This document shows positions 1-8,627 of a stretch of DNA of 64,000 bases, piece by piece. Position numbers and translations under genes: made by a program. The stretch spans positions 124,001 to 188,000 of the forward strand of contig JAPKYK010000001.1 of assembly GCA_026394395.1 (NCBI GenBank), read 5' to 3'. Position 1 is the first letter of the stretch. Each line of letters begins with the position of its first letter. The notes beneath the pieces were generated by a model, which worked only from the letters and a program-made list of their open reading frames with translations, was not told the origin of the DNA and made no database searches. The stretch comes from Methanomassiliicoccales archaeon. GTDB taxonomy: Archaea; Thermoplasmatota; Thermoplasmata; Methanomassiliicoccales; UBA472.

Positions 1-97
1 TTTGACCAACGTCAAGGGCGCATAATAACCTTTCATCATGGTCTGGTCGCTAACTATTTATCTGATTCTCCACATCGAGCGGCCTGGAGAGATGCAT

Positions 98-1132
98 ATG
101 CGCCGATTGGACCTTAGGAGCGACACGTTCACCCTGCCTACGAAGGAGATGCTGGATAGCATACCGTCCGCTGACCTGGGGGACGATGTGGAGGGAGAGG
201 ACCCCACGGTGAACCAGCTACAGGACACGGCGGCCAAGATGTTCGGGACCGAGGGCGCCCTGCTGGTGGCCAGCGGCACCATGGGCAACCTAGTATCCCT
301 GATGTCCCATTGCCAGAGGGGCGACGAGATCATCCTGGAGAACGACGCGCACATCTACTATTATGAGCTGGGCGGAATGTCCGCCATCGTCGGGGCCATT
401 CCCCGGCTCATCAAGGGCAACAGGGGCAAGTTCACACCGGCCCAGCTGGAAGAGAGCATCCGCCATGCGGACCTTCATTATCCAACGACCAGGCTGGTGT
501 GCATCGAGAACACCCACAACCGGGGCGGTGGCACGGTGTGGACACCGAAGGAGGTGGCGGAGGTGGCCAAGGTCGCCCACGAGCACGGCCTGAAGATGCA
601 CTGCGACGGCGCCCGTATATTCAACGCCGCGGTGGCGTTGGACGTGGACGTGAAGGATTACATGAAGCACCTGGACAGCCTGAGCTTCTGCCTGTCCAAG
701 GGACTGTCCTGCCCGGTCGGGTCGGTCGTGGTGGGGAGCAAGGAGTTCATCGAGGAGGCTCGCAGGAACCGCAAGATGGTGGGCGGGGGGATGCGTCAGG
801 CCGGCATCATCGCCGCTCCCGGCATAATCGGTCTGACGAAGATGGTAGACCGGCTGAAGGAGGACCACCAGAACGCCAGGAGGCTGGCTGAGGGGCTGAA
901 CACCCTCCCAGGGGTCAAGGTGGATATGGACGCAGTACAGACCAACATCGTGCTGGCCGACATCACCGGGACCGGCTGGGATGTGGACTATTTCGTCAGC
1001 CGGGCCTGCAAGATCGGGGTCCTGGTGTTCGAGTTCGGCAACACCAAGGCCCGTTTCGTCACCCATTACGGCATCGAGCCGGAGGACGTCGACGAGGCCG
1101 TGGCCCGCCTGAGGCGCCTGTTAAGCCATTGA
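98..1132 (+). CDS. ltaE: Low-specificity L-threonine aldolase (PLP enzyme)
   Basis: Cleaves L-threonine or allo-threonine to glycine and acetaldehyde in the cytosol. The protein opens with the family motif RSDTFTLPT, continues with the GTMGN phosphate-binding loop, ENTHNRGGG, and the CDGAR segment whose Asp contacts the PLP pyridine. The Schiff-base lysine lies in CLSKGLSCPVGS. Length (about 344 residues) is normal for the family. An in-frame ATG lies further upstream, but the ATG at 98 has GGAGA seven bases before it, so I take that start. The next gene is another PLP enzyme leading to SerA, so the neighbourhood is glycine/serine/threonine metabolism. No oddity seen. Confidence 0.93.
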   Translation: MRRLDLRSDTFTLPTKEMLDSIPSADLGDDVEGEDPTVNQLQDTAAKMFGTEGALLVASGTMGNLVSLMSHCQRGDEIILENDAHIYYYELGGMSAIVGAIPRLIKGNRGKFTPAQLEESIRHADLHYPTTRLVCIENTHNRGGGTVWTPKEVAEVAKVAHEHGLKMHCDGARIFNAAVALDVDVKDYMKHLDSLSFCLSKGLSCPVGSVVVGSKEFIEEARRNRKMVGGGMRQAGIIAAPGIIGLTKMVDRLKEDHQNARRLAEGLNTLPGVKVDMDAVQTNIVLADITGTGWDVDYFVSRACKIGVLVFEFGNTKARFVTHYGIEPEDVDEAVARLRRLLSH

Positions 1133-1225
1133 AGGCATGGAAACCTATTTCAGCCCGGGGTTTTTACCCTCTCAGGCCGGAACTCAGGATATACCGCGGG
1201 GCCGGCGGGGAATACATATCTTCCG

Positions 1226-2317
1226 ATGCGCATTAACAATAAAGGGATTCACTTGAGCAGGAGACTTTTCACGGTCGGTCCGGTGGAGGTTTTCCCGGAC
1301 ACACTTGATTCGATGAACAGGGGCATGATGGTCCACCGGGGCAAGGACTACCAGGACCTGCAGCACGGGGTGGTGGAGAAGCTGCACAAGATGCTGGACA
1401 TCGACATGGAGATATACCTTGCGCCGGCCTCGGCCTCGGGGTTCCTGGAGGGCTGCGTGCGCAGCGCCGTGGACACCAAGATGTGCGGCCTTTCCAACGG
1501 CTCCTTCGGCGACCGCTGGCAGCTGATCGGCCAGGAGAACGGTAAGCAGGTGCAGAAGATCAACGGGGAGTGGGGCAAGGCGTTGCGCAGATCGCACGTG
1601 GCCGGAAAGCTGGAGAAGGACGTGGAGGCGGTTACAGTGGTGTCGAACGAATCGTCCACCGGCGTCCTGAACCCCATCGCCGAGATCGTGGAGGGCGTGA
1701 GGGAGCAGAGCGAGGCCCTCATGATGGTGGACGGCGTGACCTCCGTGGGTGCCGTGGACCTGAAGCTGCGGAAGCTAAACTTGGACGCCCTGGTGTTCGG
1801 CAGCCAGAAGGCTTTAGCGCTACCGCCGGGCCTGGCCGTGGTCTGCGTCTCCTCCCGACTAATGGAGAAGGCGGCCAAGGTCAAGAACCGCGGCTACTAC
1901 CTGGACCTCATCCAGTACAAGAAGCTGGCCGACAAGGACCTGCCGCTGACCACGCCTCCGGTGTCCCTGATGTACGGGTTGAACTACCAGCTGGACAAGA
2001 TTCTTAAAGAAGGGGTGCAGAACCGCTACGCCCGCCATCAGCGCATGGCCGACATGGTAAGGAAATGGGCCTCGGAGCGCCTGGGCCTCTACGCCGAAGA
2101 AGGCTTCCGTTCCAACACCATCACCGTGGTCAAGCTGAACGGCATGGACTTCAAGGAGTTCGACAAGCGCCTACGGCAAAAGGGATTTGAGGTATCCCCG
2201 GGATACGGGAACGTCAAGGACGAGACGTTCCGGATCGGGCACATGGGCGACCTGACCGAGAAGGACATCCAGGAACTCCTGGACGTCATGGACGTGGTAA
2301 TGGAGGAGATGAAATGA
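1226..2317 (+). CDS. Class V aminotransferase, probable archaeal phosphoserine aminotransferase
   Basis: A fold-type I PLP aminotransferase of the serine-pyruvate/alanine-glyoxylate family (363 residues). It opens with FTVGPVEVFP, contains VDGVTSVGAVDL with the PLP-binding Asp, and has the catalytic lysine in FGSQKALALPPG. Its stop overlaps the serA start (ATGA), so it is probably co-translated with SerA and supplies the transamination step of phosphorylated serine synthesis. That role is inferred from position; the family alone would also allow alanine-glyoxylate transamination. A TTG at 1253, preceded by AAGGGA, is a credible alternative start because family members usually begin just before the FTVGP motif. 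Confidence 0.85.
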   Translation: MRINNKGIHLSRRLFTVGPVEVFPDTLDSMNRGMMVHRGKDYQDLQHGVVEKLHKMLDIDMEIYLAPASASGFLEGCVRSAVDTKMCGLSNGSFGDRWQLIGQENGKQVQKINGEWGKALRRSHVAGKLEKDVEAVTVVSNESSTGVLNPIAEIVEGVREQSEALMMVDGVTSVGAVDLKLRKLNLDALVFGSQKALALPPGLAVVCVSSRLMEKAAKVKNRGYYLDLIQYKKLADKDLPLTTPPVSLMYGLNYQLDKILKEGVQNRYARHQRMADMVRKWASERLGLYAEEGFRSNTITVVKLNGMDFKEFDKRLRQKGFEVSPGYGNVKDETFRIGHMGDLTEKDIQELLDVMDVVMEEMK

Positions 2318-3921
2318 AGCTCTTAGTCACCGACGAACTGTCAAAGGAAGGCTTGGAGATGCTGACCAAGGACTCCGGGGTCCAGGTCGACGTTAAGCCG
2401 AAACTGCCGCACGATGAACTGCTTAAGATCATAGGCCAGTACGACGGCCTCATCGTCCGCAGCGGCACCAAGGTCACCGCCGATGTCGTGGAGGCGGGGA
2501 AGAAGCTGAGGGTCATCGGTCGCGCCGGAGTGGGCGTGGACAACGTGGACGTGGACGCGGCGACCCGCCGCGGCATCCTGGTCATGAACACCCCGTCCGC
2601 CAACATCATATCCGCGGCGGAGCACACCATGGCCATGATGCTGACCATGGCCAGGAACATCCCCCGGGCCGACGCCTCGGTCAAGGCCGGCAAGTGGGAG
2701 AGGAGCAAGTTCACCGGCGTGGAGCTCATGGGCAAGACCCTGGGCATAGTGGGCATCGGTCGCGTAGGCGGAGAGGTGGCCAAGCGGGCCAAGTCCTTCC
2801 AGATGAAGCTGGTAGGATACGACCCGTACATCTCCCAGGAGCTGGCGGTCAAGCTGGGGGTGCGCATACTTTCGCTGGAACAGGTGCTGTCCGAGGCGGA
2901 CTTCATCACCATCCACACCCCACTGACGCCTACCACCCACCATCTGATCGGCAAGGCCCAGTTGGAGATGTTGAAGCCCTCGGCGCTGGTGATCAACTGC
3001 GCCCGCGGGGGCATCATCGACGAGGACGCCCTGTACGAGGCGCTCAAGAACGGCACCATCGCCGGAGCGGCGCTGGACGTCTTCGAGGACGAGCCGCCCA
3101 AAGGCTCCAAGCTCCTGACCCTGGACAACCTGGTGGCCACGCCGCATCTGGGCGCTTCCACCAAGGAGGCGCAGGAGAAGGTCTCCATCGAGATGGCCGA
3201 GCATGTCAAGATGTTCCTGGTGGACAACAAGATCACCAACGCGGTCAACGTGCCCATCAGCCGGGTCGACCCTAAGGTCGCCCCGTTCATCGGGCTGGCC
3301 GAGAGGCTGGGAGCGTTCTGCGTGCAGCTCTCCGACAGCCCGGTCAAGAAGATCGAGGTGGAATGCCACGGGGAGATTGCCAACCTGGACACCCGCATGG
3401 TCACCGTGTCGGCGATCGTCGGCGTGCTGTCCATCGTGGTCGGCGAGAACACCAACATAATCAACGCCAGCAGCATCGCCCGGGAGAAGGGCATACAAGT
3501 GGTGGAATCCAAGGTGGATGAAAGCAGCCACTACACAAACATGCTGGTGGTCCGCATCTCTTCCGACGGATACAAGGGGGAGGTGCGCGGCACGGTGTTC
3601 CCCTCGGACCAGTTCCGCATTATCGGCGTGGACGAGTTCGACCTGGACATGCCGCTGGAGGGAGACTTCCTGCTGACCAAGCACCACGACATGCCAGGCA
3701 TGATCGGCAAGATCGGCACCCTCCTGGGCAAGCGGGACATCAACATCGCCCGCATGGGCGTGGGCCGGGCGGACAAGGGTGGCAACGCCCTGATGCTGAT
3801 CGCCGTGGACCAGGAGGTCGGAAAGGCGGTGGTGGCGGAGTTCCGCGCCCTGCCCAACTTCCAGGACGCCCGTTCCATCGTGCTCAGCCACATGCGGACC
3901 CGGGAATACATGAACATCTGA
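2314..3921 (+). CDS. serA: D-3-phosphoglycerate dehydrogenase
   Basis: Catalyses the first committed step of serine synthesis, oxidising 3-phosphoglycerate with NAD. At 535 residues it is the long form: substrate domain, Rossmann domain with GIGRVGGEVAKRAKSF near residue 147, the catalytic Arg in NCARGGIIDE, the His in TPHLGAST, then an allosteric substrate-binding domain and a C-terminal ACT domain (MPGMIGKIGTLLGK) that in this family binds serine for feedback control. It overlaps the upstream aminotransferase by four bases and ends in a strong hairpin terminator. No phosphoserine phosphatase is adjacent. Confidence 0.96.
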   Translation: MKLLVTDELSKEGLEMLTKDSGVQVDVKPKLPHDELLKIIGQYDGLIVRSGTKVTADVVEAGKKLRVIGRAGVGVDNVDVDAATRRGILVMNTPSANIISAAEHTMAMMLTMARNIPRADASVKAGKWERSKFTGVELMGKTLGIVGIGRVGGEVAKRAKSFQMKLVGYDPYISQELAVKLGVRILSLEQVLSEADFITIHTPLTPTTHHLIGKAQLEMLKPSALVINCARGGIIDEDALYEALKNGTIAGAALDVFEDEPPKGSKLLTLDNLVATPHLGASTKEAQEKVSIEMAEHVKMFLVDNKITNAVNVPISRVDPKVAPFIGLAERLGAFCVQLSDSPVKKIEVECHGEIANLDTRMVTVSAIVGVLSIVVGENTNIINASSIAREKGIQVVESKVDESSHYTNMLVVRISSDGYKGEVRGTVFPSDQFRIIGVDEFDLDMPLEGDFLLTKHHDMPGMIGKIGTLLGKRDINIARMGVGRADKGGNALMLIAVDQEVGKAVVAEFRALPNFQDARSIVLSHMRTREYMNI

Positions 3922-3957
3922 GGGGCCCCGCCCCTCTTCTCAACCTTTTTCCTTTTT
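3920..3957 (+). terminator. Hairpin plus T-tracts after serA
   Basis: A perfect 7-bp stem, GAGGGGC (3920-3926) with GCCCCTC (3930-3936), starts at the serA stop codon and is followed by two T-runs at about 3946-3957. It separates serA from the convergent thiamine-binding protein gene, whose stop is at 3957. Confidence 0.7.
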
Positions 3958-4253
3958 CAGAGCTTCTCCTCCACGCTGCGCACCTTCCTATCCATCCCGC
4001 CATGCCAATTTCGCCGGTCGTCGATCTTGATGATAGTCACGGCCCTTTCGCTCATCTGCATCACCCGTTCATGGCAGCGCATTACCACCGGAATGACCTC
4101 GTCGCCCTCCCCCTCGAGCACGGTGCCCATGGACGTCAGCTCATACACCAGACCGCTCTCCCTGACGATGCGCACGCATTCGGCCACATACGAACTGAGG
4201 CTGGAGCCTACCCCGACAGGGATGATCGAGAATTCCACTATCATATGGCTCAC
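3957..4253 (-). CDS. MTH1187-family thiamine-binding protein (UPF0045)
   Basis: A 98-residue protein beginning MIVEFSIIPVGVG, with YELTSMGTVLEG and the conserved mid-chain glutamate, matching the MTH1187/YkoF-like family. Members have a ferredoxin-like fold, are homotetrameric, and bind thiamine or related pyrimidines; they are thought to handle thiamine in the cytosol, but no enzymatic activity is established. The gene faces serA convergently and has no thiamine genes beside it. It starts at ATG 4253; ATG at 4244 is an alternative. The first 60 bases upstream are AT-rich and probably hold its promoter. Confidence 0.85.
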   Translation of the reverse strand: MSHMIVEFSIIPVGVGSSLSSYVAECVRIVRESGLVYELTSMGTVLEGEGDEVIPVVMRCHERVMQMSERAVTIIKIDDRRNWHGGMDRKVRSVEEKL

Positions 4254-4299
4254 CTATCATACCACCTATTTGCAGGACGACCGTCTTGAGCTTTTCCTG

Positions 4300-4455
4300 C
4301 ACAAATAATAAATAATTAATAATTTATAAAATGTAATAGTTTTAAATATGAAACATCCAAAGGAACTCGCTCATTTTCAATAACTATTTATACACCATAA
4401 ATGGTGTAAAAAGTCTATAACACTTCAAAACCGATTCACACTGAGGGATTTATAG
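4300..4455. promoter_or_regulatory. AT-rich divergent promoter region
   Basis: About 100 bases of very AT-rich DNA containing several TATA-like runs, including ATTTATAAAATG near 4320 and CTATTTATACACC near 4383. The second is well placed for the plus-strand gene beginning at 4456. No longer repeat or RNA structure is apparent. Confidence 0.5.
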
Positions 4456-5004
4456 ATGAGAAGCGTTAGCAAGGACAAGTCACGAGCTTTTCCATTGGAG
4501 ACAAAGGGAGCCCGCAAATCGGTCCCCTTCTCTTTGGTGAAGGACGTAAATGCCAGCAGTTTGGATGTTTTGGGTAGCAAGGGGAGATCGGACATGGAAC
4601 CCTCTTTTGAGATATGTTTTGATGGAAATTGCACCACCCTCACCGTTGAGGACCTCACGCAGGCGATCAAGAACGGCATAGACCGCGATGGCATGCCGGA
4701 TGAACAGGCCCGTTCCATGGCCCAGCACGTTCTGAACTTCTTCGGTTATAGCGAGAGGATCATCGACAACATCCTAGAGCCCGAGGACCGCGACGCCTTT
4801 TATCAGCTAGAGGACACTGGCATCCTGACCACCGAGCGCGAGGAGACCACCCTCTACGACGGCCGGGAGTGGCGCATTCATTACTGGCTCTTCAGGAAAG
4901 AGAGAATATATCAGCTCATCAACGCCAACGCCATCATGGACCACATCGCCGACGATTCTCTGGCCTGCTATCAGGACCCCGAGAACTGGCAGCGGTCAAA
5001 GTAA
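4456..5004 (+). CDS. Conserved archaeal protein of unknown function
   Basis: I do not recognise a characterised family. The 182-residue product has a basic, low-complexity first 45 residues, then an acidic helical region (LTVEDLTQAIKNGI, ARSMAQHVLNFFGY) and a C-terminal part ending in a wing-like segment (EWRIHYWLF followed by a helix) that could be a winged-helix fold; that is only an impression from the pattern. An internal ATG at 4594 (MEPSFEIC) has GGGGAG eight bases upstream and starts exactly where the globular part begins, so the true product may be 136 residues. It lies ahead of the XPD helicase but that gene has its own TATA box. Confidence 0.6.
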   Translation: MRSVSKDKSRAFPLETKGARKSVPFSLVKDVNASSLDVLGSKGRSDMEPSFEICFDGNCTTLTVEDLTQAIKNGIDRDGMPDEQARSMAQHVLNFFGYSERIIDNILEPEDRDAFYQLEDTGILTTEREETTLYDGREWRIHYWLFRKERIYQLINANAIMDHIADDSLACYQDPENWQRSK

Positions 5005-5045
5005 GATGGTGGAACCGGGCTCACTTTCGGTGGGCCCAAGGCAAT

Positions 5046-5056
5046 CATATTTATCA
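5046..5056 (+). promoter_or_regulatory. TATA box for the XPD-like helicase (leaderless start)
   Basis: CATATTTATCA is centred about 26 bases before the GTG start at 5077, the spacing expected between a TATA box and the transcription start. The message is therefore probably leaderless; no Shine-Dalgarno is visible. Confidence 0.5.
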
Positions 5057-5076
5057 TAGCCGCATTCAGAGCGGGC

Positions 5077-6975
5077 GTGGACCTTTTCCCCTATCCTCCG
5101 CGCCCCAATCAGGTGGAGTTCGTGCGCACGGTGGAGCGCACCATGCTGGACCGAAGCCATCTGGTCGTAGAGAGCGGTACGGGGAGCGGTAAGACCGTCT
5201 GCGCCCTGTCCGGAGCTCTCCAGGCCGCCCTGGCCCGGGGCAAGAAGGTCCTGTACCTGACGCGAACGAACTCGCAGGAGAAACAGGTGATCCTGGAGCT
5301 GCGCCGCATCAACGAGAAGATGCCGGTGTTCGGCGTGGCCCTCCAGGGAAGGCAGGGCACCTGCCCTCTGGTCCGCCGGGACAAGGAACTAAGCGCAGGA
5401 ACTCCCGAGGAACTGTCCAAGATATGCCAGGACAAGCGCCGACGGGTGTTGGACGACCGTCCCGGAGGTTGCCGGTTCTTCAAGGGGCTGCAGGATGTGG
5501 ACTGGGAGCAGCTCCTGGACCACTGCAAAAGAACGCTACCCACCGCCGAGGAGCTCATCGATTATTGCGATTCCCTGAACATCTGCCCTCATGAGGTCAT
5601 GAAGGAGCTGGCCAGGGAGGCCCAGGTGGTGGCCGCCCCCTACGCCTACTTCTTCATGCCCTTCATCCGCAACTCGTTGCTAGACTGGATGGACTGCCCC
5701 ATGGAGGACGTCCTGCTTATCGTGGACGAGGCCCACAACCTCCCCGATTATACCAGGGAGATCGAGAGCTTCCAGCTCTCCCGATTCATGCTGGAAGCGG
5801 TGGCCAAGGAGGTGGAGGAATACGGCGACCCCGAGATCTGGAAGGGGGTCAGCCTGAACGACGTGCGGGAGGTTTGCAGGCGCATGCTGGACGAGGCGGT
5901 GCAGGACTACCTCATCGACGAGGACGGCCTCATTCCCCCCTCGTTCCTGGAGGAAGGGCTCATGTCGGCCTTCACCGCCAGCTCCCACTCCCTGATGGCC
6001 ATGTCCAAACTGATCATGGAGCAGGGGGAGATTATCCGGGAATCGCGCTTCGCCCAGGGCCGGCTGCCGAGGTCCTACACGTATTCGCTGGGGGCGTTCC
6101 TCAGCTACTGGTTCACCATCGACGAGGAATGCTTCGTCAAGCTGGTGGTGGGCGGGGAGAACCCCTGCCTCAAGGCCTACTGCATCGACCCGGTGATCAC
6201 CACCTCCGCCCTGCTGGGATGCGGCGGCTCCTTGCACATGTCCGGAACGCTGGTCCCCTTGAACGAATACCGCGACTCCATCGGACTTCCGGCGGAAAGC
6301 GCCCTGGTGACCTTCCCCTCCCCCTTCCCCAAGGAGAACCGCCGGGTGTTCTACGTGGAGGACGTCTCCACGAAGTACGAGGAAATGCAATCATCCCCAG
6401 AGATGGTGGAGGTCATGGAGGACCATGTGGTCCAGGTGTGCAACGGCGTGCGCCGAAACACCGTGGTCTTCTTTCCCTCCTACTCGCTCATGGACCGTTT
6501 CGTGGCCGACGGGGTCTCCCGACGCATCTCCCGCAAGGTGAATCTGGAGGAGCGGGGGATGGCCCAGCTGGAACTTATGGACGTGGTCACCCGGTTCAAA
6601 AAAGGGACCGAGGGCGGGCAGGTGCTCTTCGCGGTCATGGGCGGGAGGATAAGCGAGGGGATCGACTTCCCGGAGGACGAGCTAGAACTGGCCATCGTTG
6701 TGGGAATACCTTACCCACGGCCCACGGCCAAGCAGAGGGCGCTGCTGCACTACTACGAGCTGAAGTTCCGGAAGGGATGGGAATACACGGTGAAGGGCCC
6801 GGCCATCCGCAAACTGCAGCAGGCCATCGGCCGTCTCATCCGAACCGAGAGGGACGTCGGCGCGGCCCTGGTGCTGGACCGGCGCATAACCCAGTTCACC
6901 GACCGCCTGGAACTGGTGCCGACGGAGAGACCGCTGCAGGACATCCAGCAGTTCTTCCGCGAAAGGGGGAAGTAG
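5077..6975 (+). CDS. XPD/Rad3-family 5'-3' DNA helicase with 4Fe-4S cluster
   Basis: A superfamily 2 helicase of 632 residues. Walker A is ESGTGSGKT near residue 30 and the DEAH box is IVDEAHN. Between them sit the four cysteines of the XPD iron-sulfur domain: GTCPLV, KICQDK, GGCRFF and NICPHE. The C-terminal motor half has GGRISEGIDFP and the motif VI segment QAIGRLIRTERD. Archaeal XPD unwinds 5'-3' and is implicated in repair; the cluster is needed for activity in the family. It starts with GTG. It is followed by lipid and pyrimidine genes, so no repair operon is formed, although a uracil-DNA glycosylase lies 1.1 kb downstream on the same strand. Confidence 0.93.
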   Translation: MDLFPYPPRPNQVEFVRTVERTMLDRSHLVVESGTGSGKTVCALSGALQAALARGKKVLYLTRTNSQEKQVILELRRINEKMPVFGVALQGRQGTCPLVRRDKELSAGTPEELSKICQDKRRRVLDDRPGGCRFFKGLQDVDWEQLLDHCKRTLPTAEELIDYCDSLNICPHEVMKELAREAQVVAAPYAYFFMPFIRNSLLDWMDCPMEDVLLIVDEAHNLPDYTREIESFQLSRFMLEAVAKEVEEYGDPEIWKGVSLNDVREVCRRMLDEAVQDYLIDEDGLIPPSFLEEGLMSAFTASSHSLMAMSKLIMEQGEIIRESRFAQGRLPRSYTYSLGAFLSYWFTIDEECFVKLVVGGENPCLKAYCIDPVITTSALLGCGGSLHMSGTLVPLNEYRDSIGLPAESALVTFPSPFPKENRRVFYVEDVSTKYEEMQSSPEMVEVMEDHVVQVCNGVRRNTVVFFPSYSLMDRFVADGVSRRISRKVNLEERGMAQLELMDVVTRFKKGTEGGQVLFAVMGGRISEGIDFPEDELELAIVVGIPYPRPTAKQRALLHYYELKFRKGWEYTVKGPAIRKLQQAIGRLIRTERDVGAALVLDRRITQFTDRLELVPTERPLQDIQQFFRERGK

Positions 6976-7009
6976 AAAGGTTCATAACCGGCTGGAGGGA
7001 TTCGCGCCT

Positions 7010-7573
7010 ATGGACCTCCTTCTGCTGATTCTCCTGGGATTCTGGCTGATGCTGCCCTCCTTGCTGCCCAATTCGGCGGCGGTAGTGTTCGGCGGCGGCC
7101 GGCCAGTGGACGGAAGAAGGTCGTGGAAAGGCAAGCGGCTGCTGGGGGATGGCAAGACCTGGCGAGGGCTCATCGGGGGCATTTGCGCCGGCATCTCGTT
7201 AGGCATAATCCAGCTTTACATCGCCTTCCCCTTCGACCGCCTGCATTTCTTCGGCTTTGGAGGTTTCCCGGAGAACCTGGGCGTGGTGGTGGTGCTGGCC
7301 ACCGGTTCGCTCCTGGGGGACATGGCCGGTTCCTTCGTCAAGAGGCGGCTGGACATCGGCAGGGGAGACAAGGCGCTGATCACGGACCAGTACACCTTCC
7401 TGCTCGGCTCTTTCGTCCTGGTGATCGCGGCCTTTCCCGACTGGTTCCTGGACCATTTCTGGCGGGACTACGGGTGGGTGTCCTTGCTCGCCATCCTCAT
7501 CATCACCCCGGTGCTGCACCGCGGCGTGAACATAATAGGCTACAAACTGGGACTGAAGAAGGTCCCCTGGTGA
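7010..7573 (+). CDS. carS: CDP-archaeol synthase CarS
   Basis: Transfers CMP from CTP to digeranylgeranylglyceryl phosphate in archaeal membrane-lipid synthesis. The 187-residue protein is integral to the membrane: hydrophobic segments at about 2-22, 62-80, 95-115 and the C-terminal third. Diagnostic stretches are LLPNSAAVVFGGG, the charged loop GKRLLGDGKTWRG and the GDMAGSFVKRRLD motif that resembles the CDP-diglyceride synthase signature. It lies in a tight plus-strand run with pyrE (4-base gap) and the uracil glycosylase. The family was previously called DUF46. Confidence 0.93.
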   Translation: MDLLLLILLGFWLMLPSLLPNSAAVVFGGGRPVDGRRSWKGKRLLGDGKTWRGLIGGICAGISLGIIQLYIAFPFDRLHFFGFGGFPENLGVVVVLATGSLLGDMAGSFVKRRLDIGRGDKALITDQYTFLLGSFVLVIAAFPDWFLDHFWRDYGWVSLLAILIITPVLHRGVNIIGYKLGLKKVPW

Positions 7574-7577
7574 TCAC

Positions 7578-8099
7578 ATGAGCGAAGAACTCAAGAAAGC
7601 GCTGGTGGGTTGCGGGGCCATCCTCTACGGGGATTTCACCCTGGCCTCGGGCAAGAAGAGCAAGTACTACATCGACATAAAGAAGGCCACCACCGACCCC
7701 AAGGTGCTTGGTCTGGTCGCAGACCTCATGGCCAAGGAGATGGGGCAAGAGGTGCAGCGCATCGCCGGCGTGGCCCTCGGCTCTGTGCCGCTAGCCGTGG
7801 CCCTGTCGCTCCGGACGGGCATCCCTTTCGTCATGGTGCGCAAGGAGAAGAAGGACCACGGGACCGGCAAGCTGATCGAGGGACAGCTCGACCCTGGCGA
7901 GAAGGTGCTGGTGGTGGAGGACGTCATAACCTCGGCCGGTTCGGCGGTCTACGCGGTGGAGACGCTGCGACAGGCCGGAGCGGTCGTGGACAGGGTCATG
8001 TCCGTGGTGGACCGCGAGGAAGGCGGAAGAGAGGTCCTGAAGAAAATGGAAGTGGAGATGAAAGCGCTGCTCACCGCCAGCAAGATCTTGGGGAACTGA
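7578..8099 (+). CDS. pyrE: Orotate phosphoribosyltransferase
   Basis: Adds phosphoribose from PRPP to orotate, giving OMP in de novo pyrimidine synthesis. The 173-residue sequence begins with the family pattern GAILYGDFTLASGKKSKYY and contains the PRPP-binding motif VLVVEDVITSAGSA near residue 113 and the flexible catalytic loop MVRKEKKDHGTG. Length is typical for archaeal PyrE. It follows carS by four bases and its TGA is immediately followed by the ATG of the uracil-DNA glycosylase gene, so the three are likely one transcript. Confidence 0.95.
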   Translation: MSEELKKALVGCGAILYGDFTLASGKKSKYYIDIKKATTDPKVLGLVADLMAKEMGQEVQRIAGVALGSVPLAVALSLRTGIPFVMVRKEKKDHGTGKLIEGQLDPGEKVLVVEDVITSAGSAVYAVETLRQAGAVVDRVMSVVDREEGGREVLKKMEVEMKALLTASKILGN

Positions 8100-8627
8100 A
8101 TGCCCTTCGATCCGGACTGCCGCCGCTGCCCCCTGTGCCACGGACGCATTCAGGTGGTCCCCCCCACTGGCGACCTGTCATCAAGAGTGGCCCTGGTGGG
8201 CGAAGCGCCGGGGGCCAAAGAGGACGAGATGGGCCGACCGTTCATCGGTCGGGCAGGAAAGATCCTGGATGGACTGATGGGGGAAGCCGGTCTGGACCGG
8301 AGCTCAGTGACGATAACCAATACCGTTAAGTGCCGCCCGCCGAAGAACCGCCGTCCCAACGCCGAGGAGATGGAGGCCTGCCGTCCCTACGTCCTGGAGG
8401 AGCTGGCCGGGAAGGAGTTCGTGCTCGCGCTCGGTCTAAGCGCCGCCGAGGACCTGCTGGGCCGTAAGCTGGTCATGAAAGACGCCGCCAACCGGACGTT
8501 CGAGATGGAAGTGGGCGGAAGGCCGTTGAAGATAATGGTCACCTATCATCCCTCGGCCTGCATCTACCGTCCGCCGGCTAGAGAAGTATTGCGCGAGGCG
8601 CTGAGAGCCGCCGCTACCTACTTGTGA
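8100..8627 (+). CDS. Family 4 uracil-DNA glycosylase (iron-sulfur)
   Basis: Removes uracil from DNA at the start of base excision repair. Family 4 hallmarks are present in the 175 residues: motif A GEAPGAKEDEMGRPF, the C-terminal motif TYHPSACIYRP, and a four-cysteine cluster formed by CRRCPLC near residue 7 and a C-x15-C pair (KCRPP to EACRPY), expected to hold a 4Fe-4S cluster. The start directly abuts the pyrE stop. Its last ten bases overlap the end of the convergent glycosyltransferase gene. Confidence 0.93.
   Translation: MPFDPDCRRCPLCHGRIQVVPPTGDLSSRVALVGEAPGAKEDEMGRPFIGRAGKILDGLMGEAGLDRSSVTITNTVKCRPPKNRRPNAEEMEACRPYVLEELAGKEFVLALGLSAAEDLLGRKLVMKDAANRTFEMEVGGRPLKIMVTYHPSACIYRPPAREVLREALRAAATYL

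Noticed and set aside
2341-3891. 516-codon ORF on the minus strand opposite serA
   Set aside because: It mirrors a GC-rich, clearly real gene; its translation is dominated by His, Val, Asp and Gly repeats with no recognisable motif.
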